Below are positions 1 through 6,070 of a DNA stretch of 8,973 nt, one piece after another. The position numbers and the translations under genes were made by a program. The notes under the pieces are model-generated. The model saw nothing but the letters and a program-made list of their open reading frames with translations, did no database searches and had not been told where the DNA came from. Position 1 is the first letter of the stretch, and the number at the start of each line of letters is the position of its first letter. Source of the stretch: Patescibacteria group bacterium (GTDB lineage Bacteria > Patescibacteriota > Minisyncoccia > Moranbacterales > JAKLHP01); the NCBI GenBank assembly GCA_022710085.1, contig JAKLHP010000029.1, positions 1 through 8,973 of the forward strand, in the 5' to 3' direction.

Positions 1-2
1 AT

Positions 3-539
3 CGTTATTTTGTGGAAGAAATAATGAAAGACCGGGAGCTTTCAATTAATGATCAGAAAAAGCTTCAGACTCAACTTTTGAAGCTAAAAGCTAAAAATAC
101 CCGCCTCGAAAGAACGGTAGTAAAACTTCTTTCCGGATTCAGTGGAGCATTAGCCCTTACTGGCGCAACTGAAAAGGAAGAATTTTTTGAATCAGGAATA
201 AAAAGTCTCATCAATCAGCCTGAGTTTAAAAATATAGACGAAGTTTGCAAACTGGCTGAAGTCTTGGATGTAGTGGATGAAAAATTTGAAAATATCGCCA
301 AGGATCTCAAGGAGAATGAAACAAAAATATATATTGGGAAAGAAAATCCGATTGACGGAATTTCTAACTGCTCAATGGTAGTTTCTTCTTATAAGCTTAA
401 GGGCGGAGAAAAAGGAATCCTGGCTCTCATTGGTCCCAAAAGGATGAAATATGCCAAAAATAAATCGCTGATTGAATATATGAAGAAATTACTTAGCTCC
501 TCCGCTGTATTATTTCTTATTATTAATACTATAAAATAA
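3..539 (+). CDS. hrcA: Heat-inducible transcription repressor HrcA, C-terminal part (5' end outside window)
   Basis: HrcA represses class I heat-shock genes by binding CIRCE operators and needs GroEL to stay active. The frame is open from base 3, and its first residues (RYFVEEIMKDREL) match the end of the winged-helix region of HrcA, so the GTG at 12 is internal and the true start lies upstream. The C-terminal block fits the family closely: IYIGKENPIDGISNCSMVV, then GILALIGPKRMKYAKN, which corresponds to the usual 'G..iGPxRMdY' signature. From the wing to the stop only 178 codons remain, where classical HrcA has roughly 265, so this is a shortened form with a reduced central dimerisation/insert region. 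grpE follows after 3 nt, which implies one transcript. Identity is secure; the repression target is inferred. Confidence 0.9.
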   Translation, partial: RYFVEEIMKDRELSINDQKKLQTQLLKLKAKNTRLERTVVKLLSGFSGALALTGATEKEEFFESGIKSLINQPEFKNIDEVCKLAEVLDVVDEKFENIAKDLKENETKIYIGKENPIDGISNCSMVVSSYKLKGGEKGILALIGPKRMKYAKNKSLIEYMKKLLSSSAVLFLIINTIK

Positions 540-542
540 TAT

Positions 543-1082
543 ATGTTTTCAAAAAAAGACAAAGACAAGAAGAACACTGAAGAAAAAATTGATGCTACTT
601 CGCCGAAAGAAGATGAGGGAATAAAATCAAAGGAAAAAATTGAAAAGACCAAGAGCAAAGAAGAAGAAAATCTTGAAGGATGGAAGCGATGCCAAGCGGA
701 TTTTGACAACTATCGAAAGAGACAGGACGAAAGGATGAAGGAGCTGGGAAATATCGTAAGAGAAGATATGGCGCTTCAAATCCTTCCTGTGGTGGATAAT
801 TTTCAAATGTCGCTGGATCATGTTCCTGGCGATCAGGGTAAATCTCCTTGGGTACAAGGAATACTACATATCCAGCGCCAATTGGAAACTATCCTAAGGG
901 ATAGCGGGATAGCGGAAATTGAAACCAAAGAAGGAGATGTTTTCAACCCTGAAATTCATGAAGCGGTTGAAAATCATCAAGAAGGAGAAAAGGAAGGCGA
1001 ACATAGAGTAAAAAAGATAATAAGCAAGGGATATAGAATGGGAGACAAGGTGATGAGAGCGGCAAAAGTAATCGTTGAGTAA
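543..1082 (+). CDS. grpE: Nucleotide exchange factor GrpE
   Basis: GrpE is the cytoplasmic co-chaperone that releases ADP from DnaK. At 179 residues the length is normal. Residues 1-45 are a highly charged Lys/Glu-rich segment typical of the GrpE N-terminus, leading into the long dimerisation helix. ADFDNYRKR (52-60) and LPVVDNFQMSL (81-91) are the conserved helix motifs. The beta-domain that touches DnaK carries FNPEIHEAV (134-142) and GYRMGDKVMRAAKVIV (163-178), the family signature. The start lies 3 nt after the hrcA stop with no clear Shine-Dalgarno, so translation is probably coupled to hrcA. hsp20 follows 51 nt downstream. Confidence 0.97.
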   Translation: MFSKKDKDKKNTEEKIDATSPKEDEGIKSKEKIEKTKSKEEENLEGWKRCQADFDNYRKRQDERMKELGNIVREDMALQILPVVDNFQMSLDHVPGDQGKSPWVQGILHIQRQLETILRDSGIAEIETKEGDVFNPEIHEAVENHQEGEKEGEHRVKKIISKGYRMGDKVMRAAKVIVE

Positions 1083-1133
1083 TTTTTAAATTAGAATAGC
1101 AAAATATTTGGACTAGATTGGAGGTGAATATTT

Positions 1134-1532
1134 ATGCGAAATATTATAAATTGGTCTCCGATGTGGGACATGGAAAAATTTTTCGATGAGGGATGGACCG
1201 AATCGTTTGCTCCGGCAATAAACGTTTATCAGGAAAAAGATAACGTCATTGTGGAAACACTTCTCCCGGGCATCGATCCTGAAAAAGTGGACATTTCCAT
1301 CGAAAATGATGTGCTTACTGTTTCCGGAAGAACTGAGGAAAAAACAGAAGTGAAGCGGGAGGATTATTATCGCAAGGAAATCAGAGAGGGAAGTTTCTCA
1401 AGATCAGTAATTCTTCCAATGCAGGTAAAGGGCGATGCGGCTGAAGCCGGTTATGAAAAAGGAGTTTTGAAAATAACTCTTCCAAAAGCCGAGGAAGCTA
1501 AGCCGAAGAAAATTGCTGTTAAGATAAAATAA
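1134..1532 (+). CDS. hsp20: Small heat-shock protein, Hsp20/alpha-crystallin family
   Basis: This is an ATP-independent holdase that keeps unfolding proteins soluble for DnaK/GrpE, at 132 residues (usual 130-160). A short Trp-rich N-terminus (1-28) precedes the alpha-crystallin domain (about 29-118), which has NVYQEKDNVIVETLLPG, the strand-rich middle, and the diagnostic A-x(4)-GVL element (AGYEKGVL, 105-112). The C-terminal tail has an I-x-V anchor (IAV, 127-129) used for oligomer assembly. A strong GGAGGTG lies 7 nt before the ATG. A TAGAAT at 1092-1097 could be a -10 for a private promoter, but no good -35 is visible, so read-through from grpE is as likely. Confidence 0.95.
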   Translation: MRNIINWSPMWDMEKFFDEGWTESFAPAINVYQEKDNVIVETLLPGIDPEKVDISIENDVLTVSGRTEEKTEVKREDYYRKEIREGSFSRSVILPMQVKGDAAEAGYEKGVLKITLPKAEEAKPKKIAVKIK

Positions 1533-1544
1533 TAGTTTTCCTTT

Positions 1545-1590
1545 CTATCGCTCTCCGCCAGCTGGCGGATTGAGCGATAGGCTGGGAGAG
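1545..1590 (+). terminator. Long hairpin after hsp20 containing a GC-rich palindrome
   Basis: CTATCGCTC (1545-1553) pairs with GAGCGATAG (1572-1580) around the perfect palindrome TCCGCCAGCTGGCGGA (1554-1569), giving 17 pairs with a 2-nt bulge. A competing fold pairs CTCTCC (1551-1556) with GGAGAG (1585-1590), and that one is followed directly by TTATTT. It probably ends the hsp20 transcript, although the T-tract is weak. The central palindrome resembles the element at 6071-6085. Confidence 0.6.
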
Positions 1591-1615
1591 TTATTTAATA
1601 AAAGTGAAAATGTGG

Positions 1616-1656
1616 AAATAAAAACCCCGGAAGAGAGAAGTTTTTCTCTGCCGGGG
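1616..1656 (-). terminator. Rho-independent terminator of the minus-strand gene
   Basis: Read on the minus strand, CCCCGG (1656-1651) and an adjacent CTCT-rich arm close onto CCGGGG (1630-1625), followed by TTTTTATTT (1624-1616). On the plus strand no T-run follows, so it serves the minus-strand ORF ending at 1683. Confidence 0.85.
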
Positions 1657-1682
1657 GCACACTAGTGAAAATGGGAGGTGAA

Positions 1683-1889
1683 TCAGGATGATTGCGAGAA
1701 TGGGAAAGCGAGACGTCCAGGAAGCTTGACGAAGCTTAAATTGACGGCTTCGGAAGAATATCTGACGCTTTTGCTTGTATCAGCAATTATTTCTTCTATT
1801 TCTTTTGCATCATCTGTTCTTCCTGAATTTTTCAAATCTTCTGCGATTTTTCTCGCTCTCTCAGTAGTAATCGCTGAAAAATAATCCAT
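1683..1889 (-). CDS. Small hypothetical protein antiparallel to the chaperone genes
   Basis: This gives 68 residues and the family is not recognised. Support for it being real comes from its context: on the minus strand GGAGG (1900-1896) lies 6 nt before the ATG, a terminator follows about 25 nt after the stop, and a TATAAT lies upstream. The first half is helical and charged (ERARKIAEDLKNSGRTDDAKEIEEII), rather like a helix-turn-helix repeat of a bundle. The second half has a Ser/Val-rich stretch and ends in LAFPFSQSS. There is no signal peptide or membrane helix. It sits between hsp20 and dnaK in the opposite orientation and is divergent from dnaK. A stress-related role is only suggested by position. 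The competing plus-strand frame at 1678-1884 lacks equal support. Confidence 0.7.
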   Translation of the reverse strand: MDYFSAITTERARKIAEDLKNSGRTDDAKEIEEIIADTSKSVRYSSEAVNLSFVKLPGRLAFPFSQSS

Positions 1890-1904
1890 AAAAAAACCTC
1901 CGAA

Positions 1905-1958
1905 TTGTTAGAATGAACTACCTGTCATTATAATATCAATAAGTAATTAATTTATCAA
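1905..1958. promoter_or_regulatory. Divergent promoter region between the minus-strand gene and dnaK
   Basis: On the plus strand TTGTTA (1905-1910), an 18-nt spacer and a perfect TATAAT (1929-1934) point toward dnaK, with a predicted start near 1941 and a leader of about 74-92 nt. The -10 lies in the palindrome ATTATAAT (1927-1934), so the minus strand also reads TATAAT (1932-1927) with TTGATA (1958-1953) at a long 20-nt spacing. No CIRCE sequence (TTAGCACTC-N9-GAGTGCTAA) is seen nearby. Confidence 0.6.
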
Positions 1959-2032
1959 GTAAATTAAAAAAAATTAACAAAAAAATCCAAATCAGTGCGT
2001 TTTGTGCACGGGTTATGGATTACAAAAATACC

Positions 2033-3946
2033 ATGGGTAAAATATTAGGTATCGATCTGGGAACCACCAACAGTGCGATGGCAGTGGTAAGCGGAGGCAA
2101 GCCGGAAATAATTGAAAACAAAGAAGGCAACCGAACCACTCCTTCAATGGTGGCGATTTCCAAAACCAACGAACGCTTGGTTGGGCTTCTGGCCAAACGC
2201 CAAGCTGTTACTAATCCGGGAAATACTTTATTTTCCATCAAGCGTCTTATCGGAAGGCATTTTGAAGATCAGGAAGTGCAAAGAGATTTGAAACTTCTTC
2301 CATACAAGATCTTAAAATCAAATGGAGGAGTCAAGATTGAAATGGGAGGAAAAGAATATTCTCCTCAGGAAATTTCCGCGATGATTCTCCAAAAACTCAA
2401 ACAAGACGCCGAAGCCAAGTTGGGAGAAACCATTACTGATGCGGTAATTACCGTTCCGGCCTATTTTGACGACTCTCAAAGAAAAGCTACCAAAGAAGCG
2501 GGAGAAATTGCCGGGCTAAATGTTAAAAGAATTATCAATGAACCGACTGCTGCCGCTTTGGCTTACGGATTTGATAAAAAGAAAGATGAAAAAGTAGCTG
2601 TCTACGATCTTGGAGGGGGAACTTTCGACATTTCCATCCTGGAGGTAGCAGAAGATACAGTGGAAGTGAAATCAACTAACGGAGATACTCATCTCGGAGG
2701 AGATGATTTTGATCAAAGAATAATCTCCTGGATTTTGGATGAATATAAAAAGCAGGAAGGAATCGATCTCTCCCAGGACCCTCTGGCGCTTCAAAGAGTC
2801 AAAGAGTCAGCCGAGAAAGCCAAAATAGAGCTCTCAACGGCCATGGAGAGCGAAATAAACCAACCATTCATCACTAGTGATGCCAGTGGCCCAAAGCATT
2901 TGGTAATGAAAATCACCAGAGCCAAACTTGAAGACTTGGTTCATGATCTTGTCGAGAAAACTTTGGAACCGATGAAAAAGGCGCTTTCTGATGCCAAACT
3001 TGAAACCAAAGATATCCATGAAGTGATTATGGTTGGAGGAATGACTAGGATGCCATTAGTCCAATCTGCTGTTGAGAAATTTTTCGGAAAGAAACCGAAC
3101 TTAACCGTGAATCCTGATGAGGTTGTTGCTATGGGTGCTGCTATCCAAGGAGGAGTGCTTGAAGGAAGTGTGAAAGATGTCCTGCTTCTGGATGTAACCC
3201 CGCTCACGTTTGGAATTGAAACTTTGGGAGGAGTTTCAACCCCATTAATCAATCGAAATACTACTGTCCCGACTTCCAAGTCGCAAGTATTTTCCACCGC
3301 TGCAGACAACCAACCGAGCGTAGAAATCAACGTGCTTCAAGGAGAAAGGGAAATGGCGGCCGGAAATAAATCACTCGGAAGATTTATTCTTGATGGAATT
3401 CCACCATCTCCAAGAGGCATTCCTCAAATCGAAGTGACTTTTGATATTGATGCTAACGGGATACTCAGCGTCACCGCTAAAGATAAAGCTACCGGAAGAA
3501 GCCAATCAATCAGAATTGAAGCTTCGAGCGGTCTTTCCAAGGATGAAATTGAAAGAATGAAGAAAGATGCGGAACTTCATGCGGAAGAGGACAAGAAAAA
3601 CAAGGAATTGATTGAGGCCCGCAATATGGCTGATACTCTTACCTATACTACTGAAAAAGCAATGCGCGAAGCTGGAGACAAGATTGCCGAAGATGAAAAG
3701 AAACCGGTCCAAGAAAAAATTGATGAATTAAACAAAGTAAAGAATGGCGATGATTTGGAAGCTATCAAGAAAGCCACTGAAGCACTTTCACAGGAAGCTC
3801 AAAAGATTGGCCAGAAACTTTACCAAGCTGCCCAATCCTCCTCCGCAAATGCTACGGAAGGACAAGGCGCTGGCCAGTCCGAAGCCGGAACGGCGAAGGA
3901 TGGCACGGCTGAGCAACCAAAAGAAGCTGAGACTGAAAAGAAATAG
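2033..3946 (+). CDS. dnaK: Chaperone protein DnaK (Hsp70)
   Basis: DnaK is the ATP-driven Hsp70 that binds exposed hydrophobic segments, working with DnaJ and GrpE in the cytoplasm. The start at 2033 gives MGKILGIDLGTTNS, exactly the family N-terminus; an in-frame ATG at 2015 would add MDYKNT. Neither has a clear Shine-Dalgarno, so the choice follows the family. Numbered from 2015, the ATPase domain shows GIDLGTTNS (12-20), the catalytic-loop YDLGGGTFDIS (197-207) and the adenosine-site MVGGMTRMP (339-347). The interdomain linker is DVLLLDVTPL (388-397). A beta-sandwich substrate domain and helical lid follow, with a low-complexity Ser/Ala/Gly/Glu tail (about 606-643) ending KEAETEKK. The length of 637 residues is normal. 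grpE is nearby, and dnaJ is not in the window. Confidence 0.98.
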   Translation: MGKILGIDLGTTNSAMAVVSGGKPEIIENKEGNRTTPSMVAISKTNERLVGLLAKRQAVTNPGNTLFSIKRLIGRHFEDQEVQRDLKLLPYKILKSNGGVKIEMGGKEYSPQEISAMILQKLKQDAEAKLGETITDAVITVPAYFDDSQRKATKEAGEIAGLNVKRIINEPTAAALAYGFDKKKDEKVAVYDLGGGTFDISILEVAEDTVEVKSTNGDTHLGGDDFDQRIISWILDEYKKQEGIDLSQDPLALQRVKESAEKAKIELSTAMESEINQPFITSDASGPKHLVMKITRAKLEDLVHDLVEKTLEPMKKALSDAKLETKDIHEVIMVGGMTRMPLVQSAVEKFFGKKPNLTVNPDEVVAMGAAIQGGVLEGSVKDVLLLDVTPLTFGIETLGGVSTPLINRNTTVPTSKSQVFSTAADNQPSVEINVLQGEREMAAGNKSLGRFILDGIPPSPRGIPQIEVTFDIDANGILSVTAKDKATGRSQSIRIEASSGLSKDEIERMKKDAELHAEEDKKNKELIEARNMADTLTYTTEKAMREAGDKIAEDEKKPVQEKIDELNKVKNGDDLEAIKKATEALSQEAQKIGQKLYQAAQSSSANATEGQGAGQSEAGTAKDGTAEQPKEAETEKK

Positions 3947-3953
3947 TTTTAAT

Positions 3954-3987
3954 AGCGAGCGGGTTTAAACCCGCTCGCTTTCTTCTT
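3954..3987 (+). terminator. Rho-independent terminator of dnaK
   Basis: AGCGAGCGGGTTT (3954-3966) pairs perfectly with AAACCCGCTCGCT (3967-3979), followed by TTTCTTCTT (3979-3987). It starts 8 nt after the dnaK stop. Confidence 0.9.
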
Positions 3988-4005
3988 AAATAATTAAATA
4001 AAAAT

Positions 4006-4311
4006 ATGAACAAAATAAAAATGAAATATGCAGTGGATTTTATTACTCTGGCTTCTTTCATAATCACAGCGATTTCCGGACTAGCGCTCAAATTCTTTAT
4101 GCCGAGCGGAGTGAGGCAAGGAAGACTGCAGGAATTTTTGGGAATCCAAAAAGGCGTTTGGACAGGAGTTCATGACTGGGCAGGAATAATAATGATTATC
4201 TTCGCCTTGATTCATGTCATTCTTTATTGGAAAATGTTTTCCTGTATGACCAAAAATTTCTTCAAGAAAAATGAAAAATGCGAGATAAAAACAGGAGTTG
4301 AGAAAAAGTAA
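4006..4311 (+). CDS. DUF4405-type two-helix membrane protein with paired histidines
   Basis: This 101-residue protein has hydrophobic segments at about 9-31 (VDFITLASFIITAISGLALKF) and 59-80 (GIIMIIFALIHVILYW), joined by a loop with a GVWTGVHDWAG motif. H56 (in VHDW) and H70 (in LIHVIL) are 14 residues apart, the layout of haem-binding histidines in cytochrome b-like helices. Family recall points to DUF4405, often annotated as a cytochrome-b561-like domain. The short tail is Lys-rich and likely cytoplasmic. Haem binding is inferred from spacing only. There is no clear Shine-Dalgarno, and an internal ATG at 4021 is an alternative start. It lies between two terminators, so it is probably its own unit. 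Confidence 0.8.
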   Translation: MNKIKMKYAVDFITLASFIITAISGLALKFFMPSGVRQGRLQEFLGIQKGVWTGVHDWAGIIMIIFALIHVILYWKMFSCMTKNFFKKNEKCEIKTGVEKK

Positions 4312-4321
4312 TGTTTTAAAT

Positions 4322-4350
4322 AAGAGCGGGGATATTCCCTCGCTCTTTGT
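4322..4350 (+). terminator. Terminator after the DUF4405 gene
   Basis: AAGAGCG (4322-4328) pairs with CGCTCTT (4341-4347), and GGGA with TCCC continues the stem past one bulged T, with a 3-nt loop. Only TTTGT follows, so the T-tract is short. It begins 11 nt after the stop. Confidence 0.75.
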
Positions 4351-4600
4351 AAAAAATAATATGAAAAACTATTTAAAACAGTCTTGCCTAAATTTTTAAG
4401 AAAAAGGATACATTTATTTCTATGTATAAACTATTTAATAGGCATTCTTCATGGAGTTAGAAAAGTTCAATCCAATGGACCTATCTTTTATTTTGTCTTA
4501 ATAATATTAATCTACTTAATAAAGATAAATTTTTAGGGGAAATGAAAACAAAAATGATCGATAAACATAATAAACTTATCGATGATTTAAAAAAATAATT
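4351..4600 (+). other. Gene-poor stretch with possible decayed reading frames
   Basis: No ORF with a credible start lies here. One frame is open from 4360 to a TAG at 4534 and reads like a short membrane protein (…FLRKRIHLFLCINYLIGIL… then FYFVLIILIYLIKINF), but its only possible start is a TTG at 4384 without a Shine-Dalgarno. A second frame is open from 4461 and ends at 4600 with a hydrophilic 18-residue piece (MKTKMIDKHNKLIDDLKK from ATG 4542). The two overlapping frames ahead of a terminator could be the remains of one gene broken by a frameshift, or chance. Confidence 0.3.
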
Positions 4601-4607
4601 TTCCTCT

Positions 4608-4634
4608 TTCACCCCCGCTTTGCGGGTGTTTTGT
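4608..4634 (+). terminator. Rho-independent terminator with no clear gene before it
   Basis: CACCCCCGC and GCGGGTG form a stem around a TTT loop, followed by TTTTG. It follows the decayed-looking frames at 4351-4600, so some transcript may still be made there. Confidence 0.7.
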
Positions 4635-4639
4635 CCAGC

Positions 4640-4668
4640 TTGACTTTCAACAAATAAAGTGATATGAT
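4640..4668 (+). promoter_or_regulatory. Sigma70-type promoter for the gene at 4700
   Basis: TTGACT (4640-4645), a 17-nt spacer and TATGAT (4663-4668) place the start of transcription near 4675, giving a leader of about 25 nt with GAGGAGG close to the ATG. Confidence 0.75.
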
Positions 4669-4699
4669 TTGATGTTGCAAAAATAACGAGGAGGATACC

Positions 4700-4951
4700 A
4701 TGAATTCAGTAGTGATGAAGCTCGGAGAAAAGAGAATTAAGGAGATCTGCGAAGTTGGGGGATTAGGAAAGGAAGACTCCAGGATCGTGGTTGAAATCCT
4801 TGATGAGTGGGAAAACCTGATCGGGAAAATTGTCGAAAAAATGGAGGTTGCGATTAAAAAAACAAGAAGCAATCCAAATAGAGAAAAAATCTTCATTGTA
4901 GTAATGCGGATAAACATAGAATTCGCAGATGCTACATTGTCGATCAACTGA
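4700..4951 (+). CDS. Small hypothetical protein, 83 residues
   Basis: The family is not recognised. A strong promoter, GAGGAGG 6 nt before the ATG, and a terminator downstream all support it as a real, separately transcribed gene. The protein is soluble-looking and mostly helical: KRIKEICEVGGLGKEDSRIV resembles a short helix-turn-helix-like pair of helices, followed by VEILDEWENLIGKIVEKMEVAIKK, an amphipathic helix of heptad character. The C-terminal NREKIFIVVMRINIEFADATLSIN looks strand-forming. There is no signal peptide or membrane segment. It could be a small regulator or partner protein, but no function can be assigned. Confidence 0.75.
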   Translation: MNSVVMKLGEKRIKEICEVGGLGKEDSRIVVEILDEWENLIGKIVEKMEVAIKKTRSNPNREKIFIVVMRINIEFADATLSIN

Positions 4952-4985
4952 AAAATAAATATCAATAGATCGATAAAACAAGGAA

Positions 4986-5002
4986 GTGTTATTCAATAAC
5001 AC
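4986..5002. repeat. Short perfect palindrome between stop and terminator
   Basis: GTGTTAT (4986-4992) and ATAACAC (4996-5002) flank a 3-nt loop. No T-run follows on either strand. It may be an RNA stabiliser for the 3' end or a protein site. Confidence 0.4.
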
Positions 5003-5013
5003 AAACATAATAT

Positions 5014-5046
5014 GGGCTAGATTATTTTGTTGTCTAGTCCTTTTTT
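5014..5046 (+). terminator. Rho-independent terminator of the gene at 4700
   Basis: GGGCTAGA (5014-5021) pairs with TCTAGTCC (5033-5040) with one G·T wobble, followed by six T residues (5041-5046). Confidence 0.88.
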
Positions 5047-5174
5047 ATACTCCTTTTTCTCTGTTTCCATTAAATGTGTATTTCAATAAACAACCCAAAA
5101 AACTGGAATAAATTAAAAAATAAGAAAAGAACTCGGTTTGAGCAGCCCTTTTCCATTTTGCAAAAGGCAGCTTT

Positions 5175-5202
5175 TTGCTACAATATTGTAATATATTATA
5201 AG
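5175..5202 (+). promoter_or_regulatory. Likely promoter for the gene at 5278
   Basis: TTGCTA (5175-5180), a 16-nt spacer and TATAAG (5197-5202) predict a start near 5209. The region between 5047 and 5175 shows no gene, only AT-rich sequence and a weak hairpin CCTTTT/AAAAGG around 5147-5167. Confidence 0.5.
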
Positions 5203-5208
5203 TAATTA

Positions 5209-5277
5209 TTAAATTGGCAATTTGTTTTTTGCCGGTTTTCATCTGCCAAGGAGTCAAATAAAGTGTAAGGGGGCAAA
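5209..5277 (+). promoter_or_regulatory. Leader with competing base-pairing over the ribosome binding site
   Basis: TTTTGCC (5227-5233) can pair with GGCAAAA (5272-5278), which overlaps the AAGGGGG Shine-Dalgarno and the first base of the start codon. The same segment can instead pair upstream (GGCAA 5216-5220 with TTGCC 5229-5233), leaving the site free. TTGGCA (5214-5219) can also pair with TGCCAA (5244-5249). This suggests, but does not prove, a translational switch. Confidence 0.35.
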
Positions 5278-5613
5278 ATGGGAAGAGAAAATAAAGCCAG
5301 AGCGGCAAATCAAAATCCGGATTCGCGTATCGAGAAAATAATAAACGTGATGGAAGCTCGGGAAAAAATCAACGAAAACATCGTAGATATTTCCTTTGAC
5401 ATCATCGAGGAGGTTGAAAAAAGAGGAGGGAATGCTTCTTTCATCAGAGAACTCTTGGAGCATCTCAAAAAAGAAAGAAACCCAAGCGATGACAGGAAGC
5501 TATTGGATTTTCTGTTCGGACTCAAGCCGGAAATATTTACCAAGATTTGCGCCATTTTGAAAAGAACGGATCCTGTGGGGTTCCATAATAGACTTGGGCG
5601 ATATATGTCCTGA
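5278..5613 (+). CDS. Small hypothetical helical protein, 111 residues
   Basis: No family is recognised. AAGGGGG lies 5 nt before the ATG and a strong terminator follows. Residues 1-16 are basic and likely flexible. Residues 17-48 form a long charged helix (RIEKIINVMEAREKINENIV…), and residues 53-68 and 72-95 form further helices (FIRELLEHLKKE; LLDFLFGLKPEIFTKICAIL). A lone Cys is at 91, and the tail ends in HNRLGRYMS. It is soluble, with no signal sequence. The alternation of amphipathic helices suggests a small helical bundle that could bind a protein or nucleic acid. Its leader may control translation. Confidence 0.75.
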   Translation: MGRENKARAANQNPDSRIEKIINVMEAREKINENIVDISFDIIEEVEKRGGNASFIRELLEHLKKERNPSDDRKLLDFLFGLKPEIFTKICAILKRTDPVGFHNRLGRYMS

Positions 5614-5632
5614 GCAAAGCTCGAAAAGCAAA

Positions 5633-5675
5633 CCTCGAGTTCCGCTGAAGCAGAAAGGGACTCGAGGATTTTTTT
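5633..5675 (+). terminator. Rho-independent terminator of the gene at 5278
   Basis: CCTCGAGTTCC (5633-5643) pairs with GGGACTCGAGG (5657-5667) with one wobble pair, followed by ATTTTTTT (to 5675). Confidence 0.92.
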
Positions 5676-5697
5676 ATTCCGTAGCATGAAAAATCTA

Positions 5698-5706
5698 TGT
5701 TAGAAT
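5698..5706 (+). promoter_or_regulatory. Extended -10 promoter giving a likely leaderless mRNA
   Basis: TG (5698-5699), one base, then TAGAAT (5701-5706) form an extended -10. Transcription would start about 7 nt on, at the ATG at 5713 itself. No convincing -35 and no Shine-Dalgarno are seen, consistent with leaderless translation. Confidence 0.5.
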
Positions 5707-5712
5707 AGAAAC

Positions 5713-6048
5713 ATGGATAAAATTCTAGTTATTGGAATAGGAATCGGGCTGTCACTGGTGACTGCATTCGGAGATACTTTAATCAAGAGTGCTTCGGGAA
5801 AACTAGGATTTTCCGGATGGAAAAGCTTGGTTGCAGCTGCATTGATCTATGCTGGAACGGCTTTTGGCTGGTTTTTTGTACTTCGTAGAATAAAGCTTTC
5901 CAGTGGAGTGATTATTTATACCTTAAGTTTAATTTTATTTGTCATCCTCATTAGTGTTTTTTATTTCAAGGAAGACGTGAAACCAATTGAATATCTTGGC
6001 ATAGCCATGGCCGTTGCATCATTGTTGATCCTTTCTCGCTTCGCATAG
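5713..6048 (+). CDS. Four-helix half-size DMT/EamA-like membrane protein
   Basis: This 111-residue protein has four hydrophobic segments at about 4-20, 38-57, 65-85 and 93-109, the size and topology of SMR/EamA-half transporters, which work as dimers in the inner membrane. GDTLIKSASG (20-29) aligns with the 'GTTLMKFSEG' region of EmrE-like proteins, and YTLSLILFVILISVFYFKED resembles their third helix with the acidic loop after it. The essential membrane Glu of SMR drug exporters is not present; the aligned position is Thr17, with Asp21 one turn further on. It is therefore better called a DMT-superfamily half protein than a multidrug exporter. The substrate is unknown. Promoter spacing suggests leaderless expression. 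Confidence 0.75.
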   Translation: MDKILVIGIGIGLSLVTAFGDTLIKSASGKLGFSGWKSLVAAALIYAGTAFGWFFVLRRIKLSSGVIIYTLSLILFVILISVFYFKEDVKPIEYLGIAMAVASLLILSRFA

Positions 6049-6070
6049 GGTAAGTAATTAATTGGTAATT

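Noticed and set aside
1678..1884. Plus-strand 68-codon ORF and a 13-codon ATG frame at 1688 behind GGGAGG
   Set aside because: The minus-strand gene has a better start, ribosome site and matched terminator. GGGAGGTG here is outside that gene and the plus frames have no terminator.
1995..2009. GTGC…GCAC repeat before dnaK as a CIRCE operator
   Set aside because: The arms are only 4 bp and do not match TTAGCACTC/GAGTGCTAA; it also lies too close to the start codon.
4609..5308. Minus-strand ORFs opposite the orphan genes (4609-4965, 4763-5008, 5045-5308)
   Set aside because: They are mirror frames of supported plus-strand genes or AT-rich sequence, cross terminators, and lack ribosome sites.
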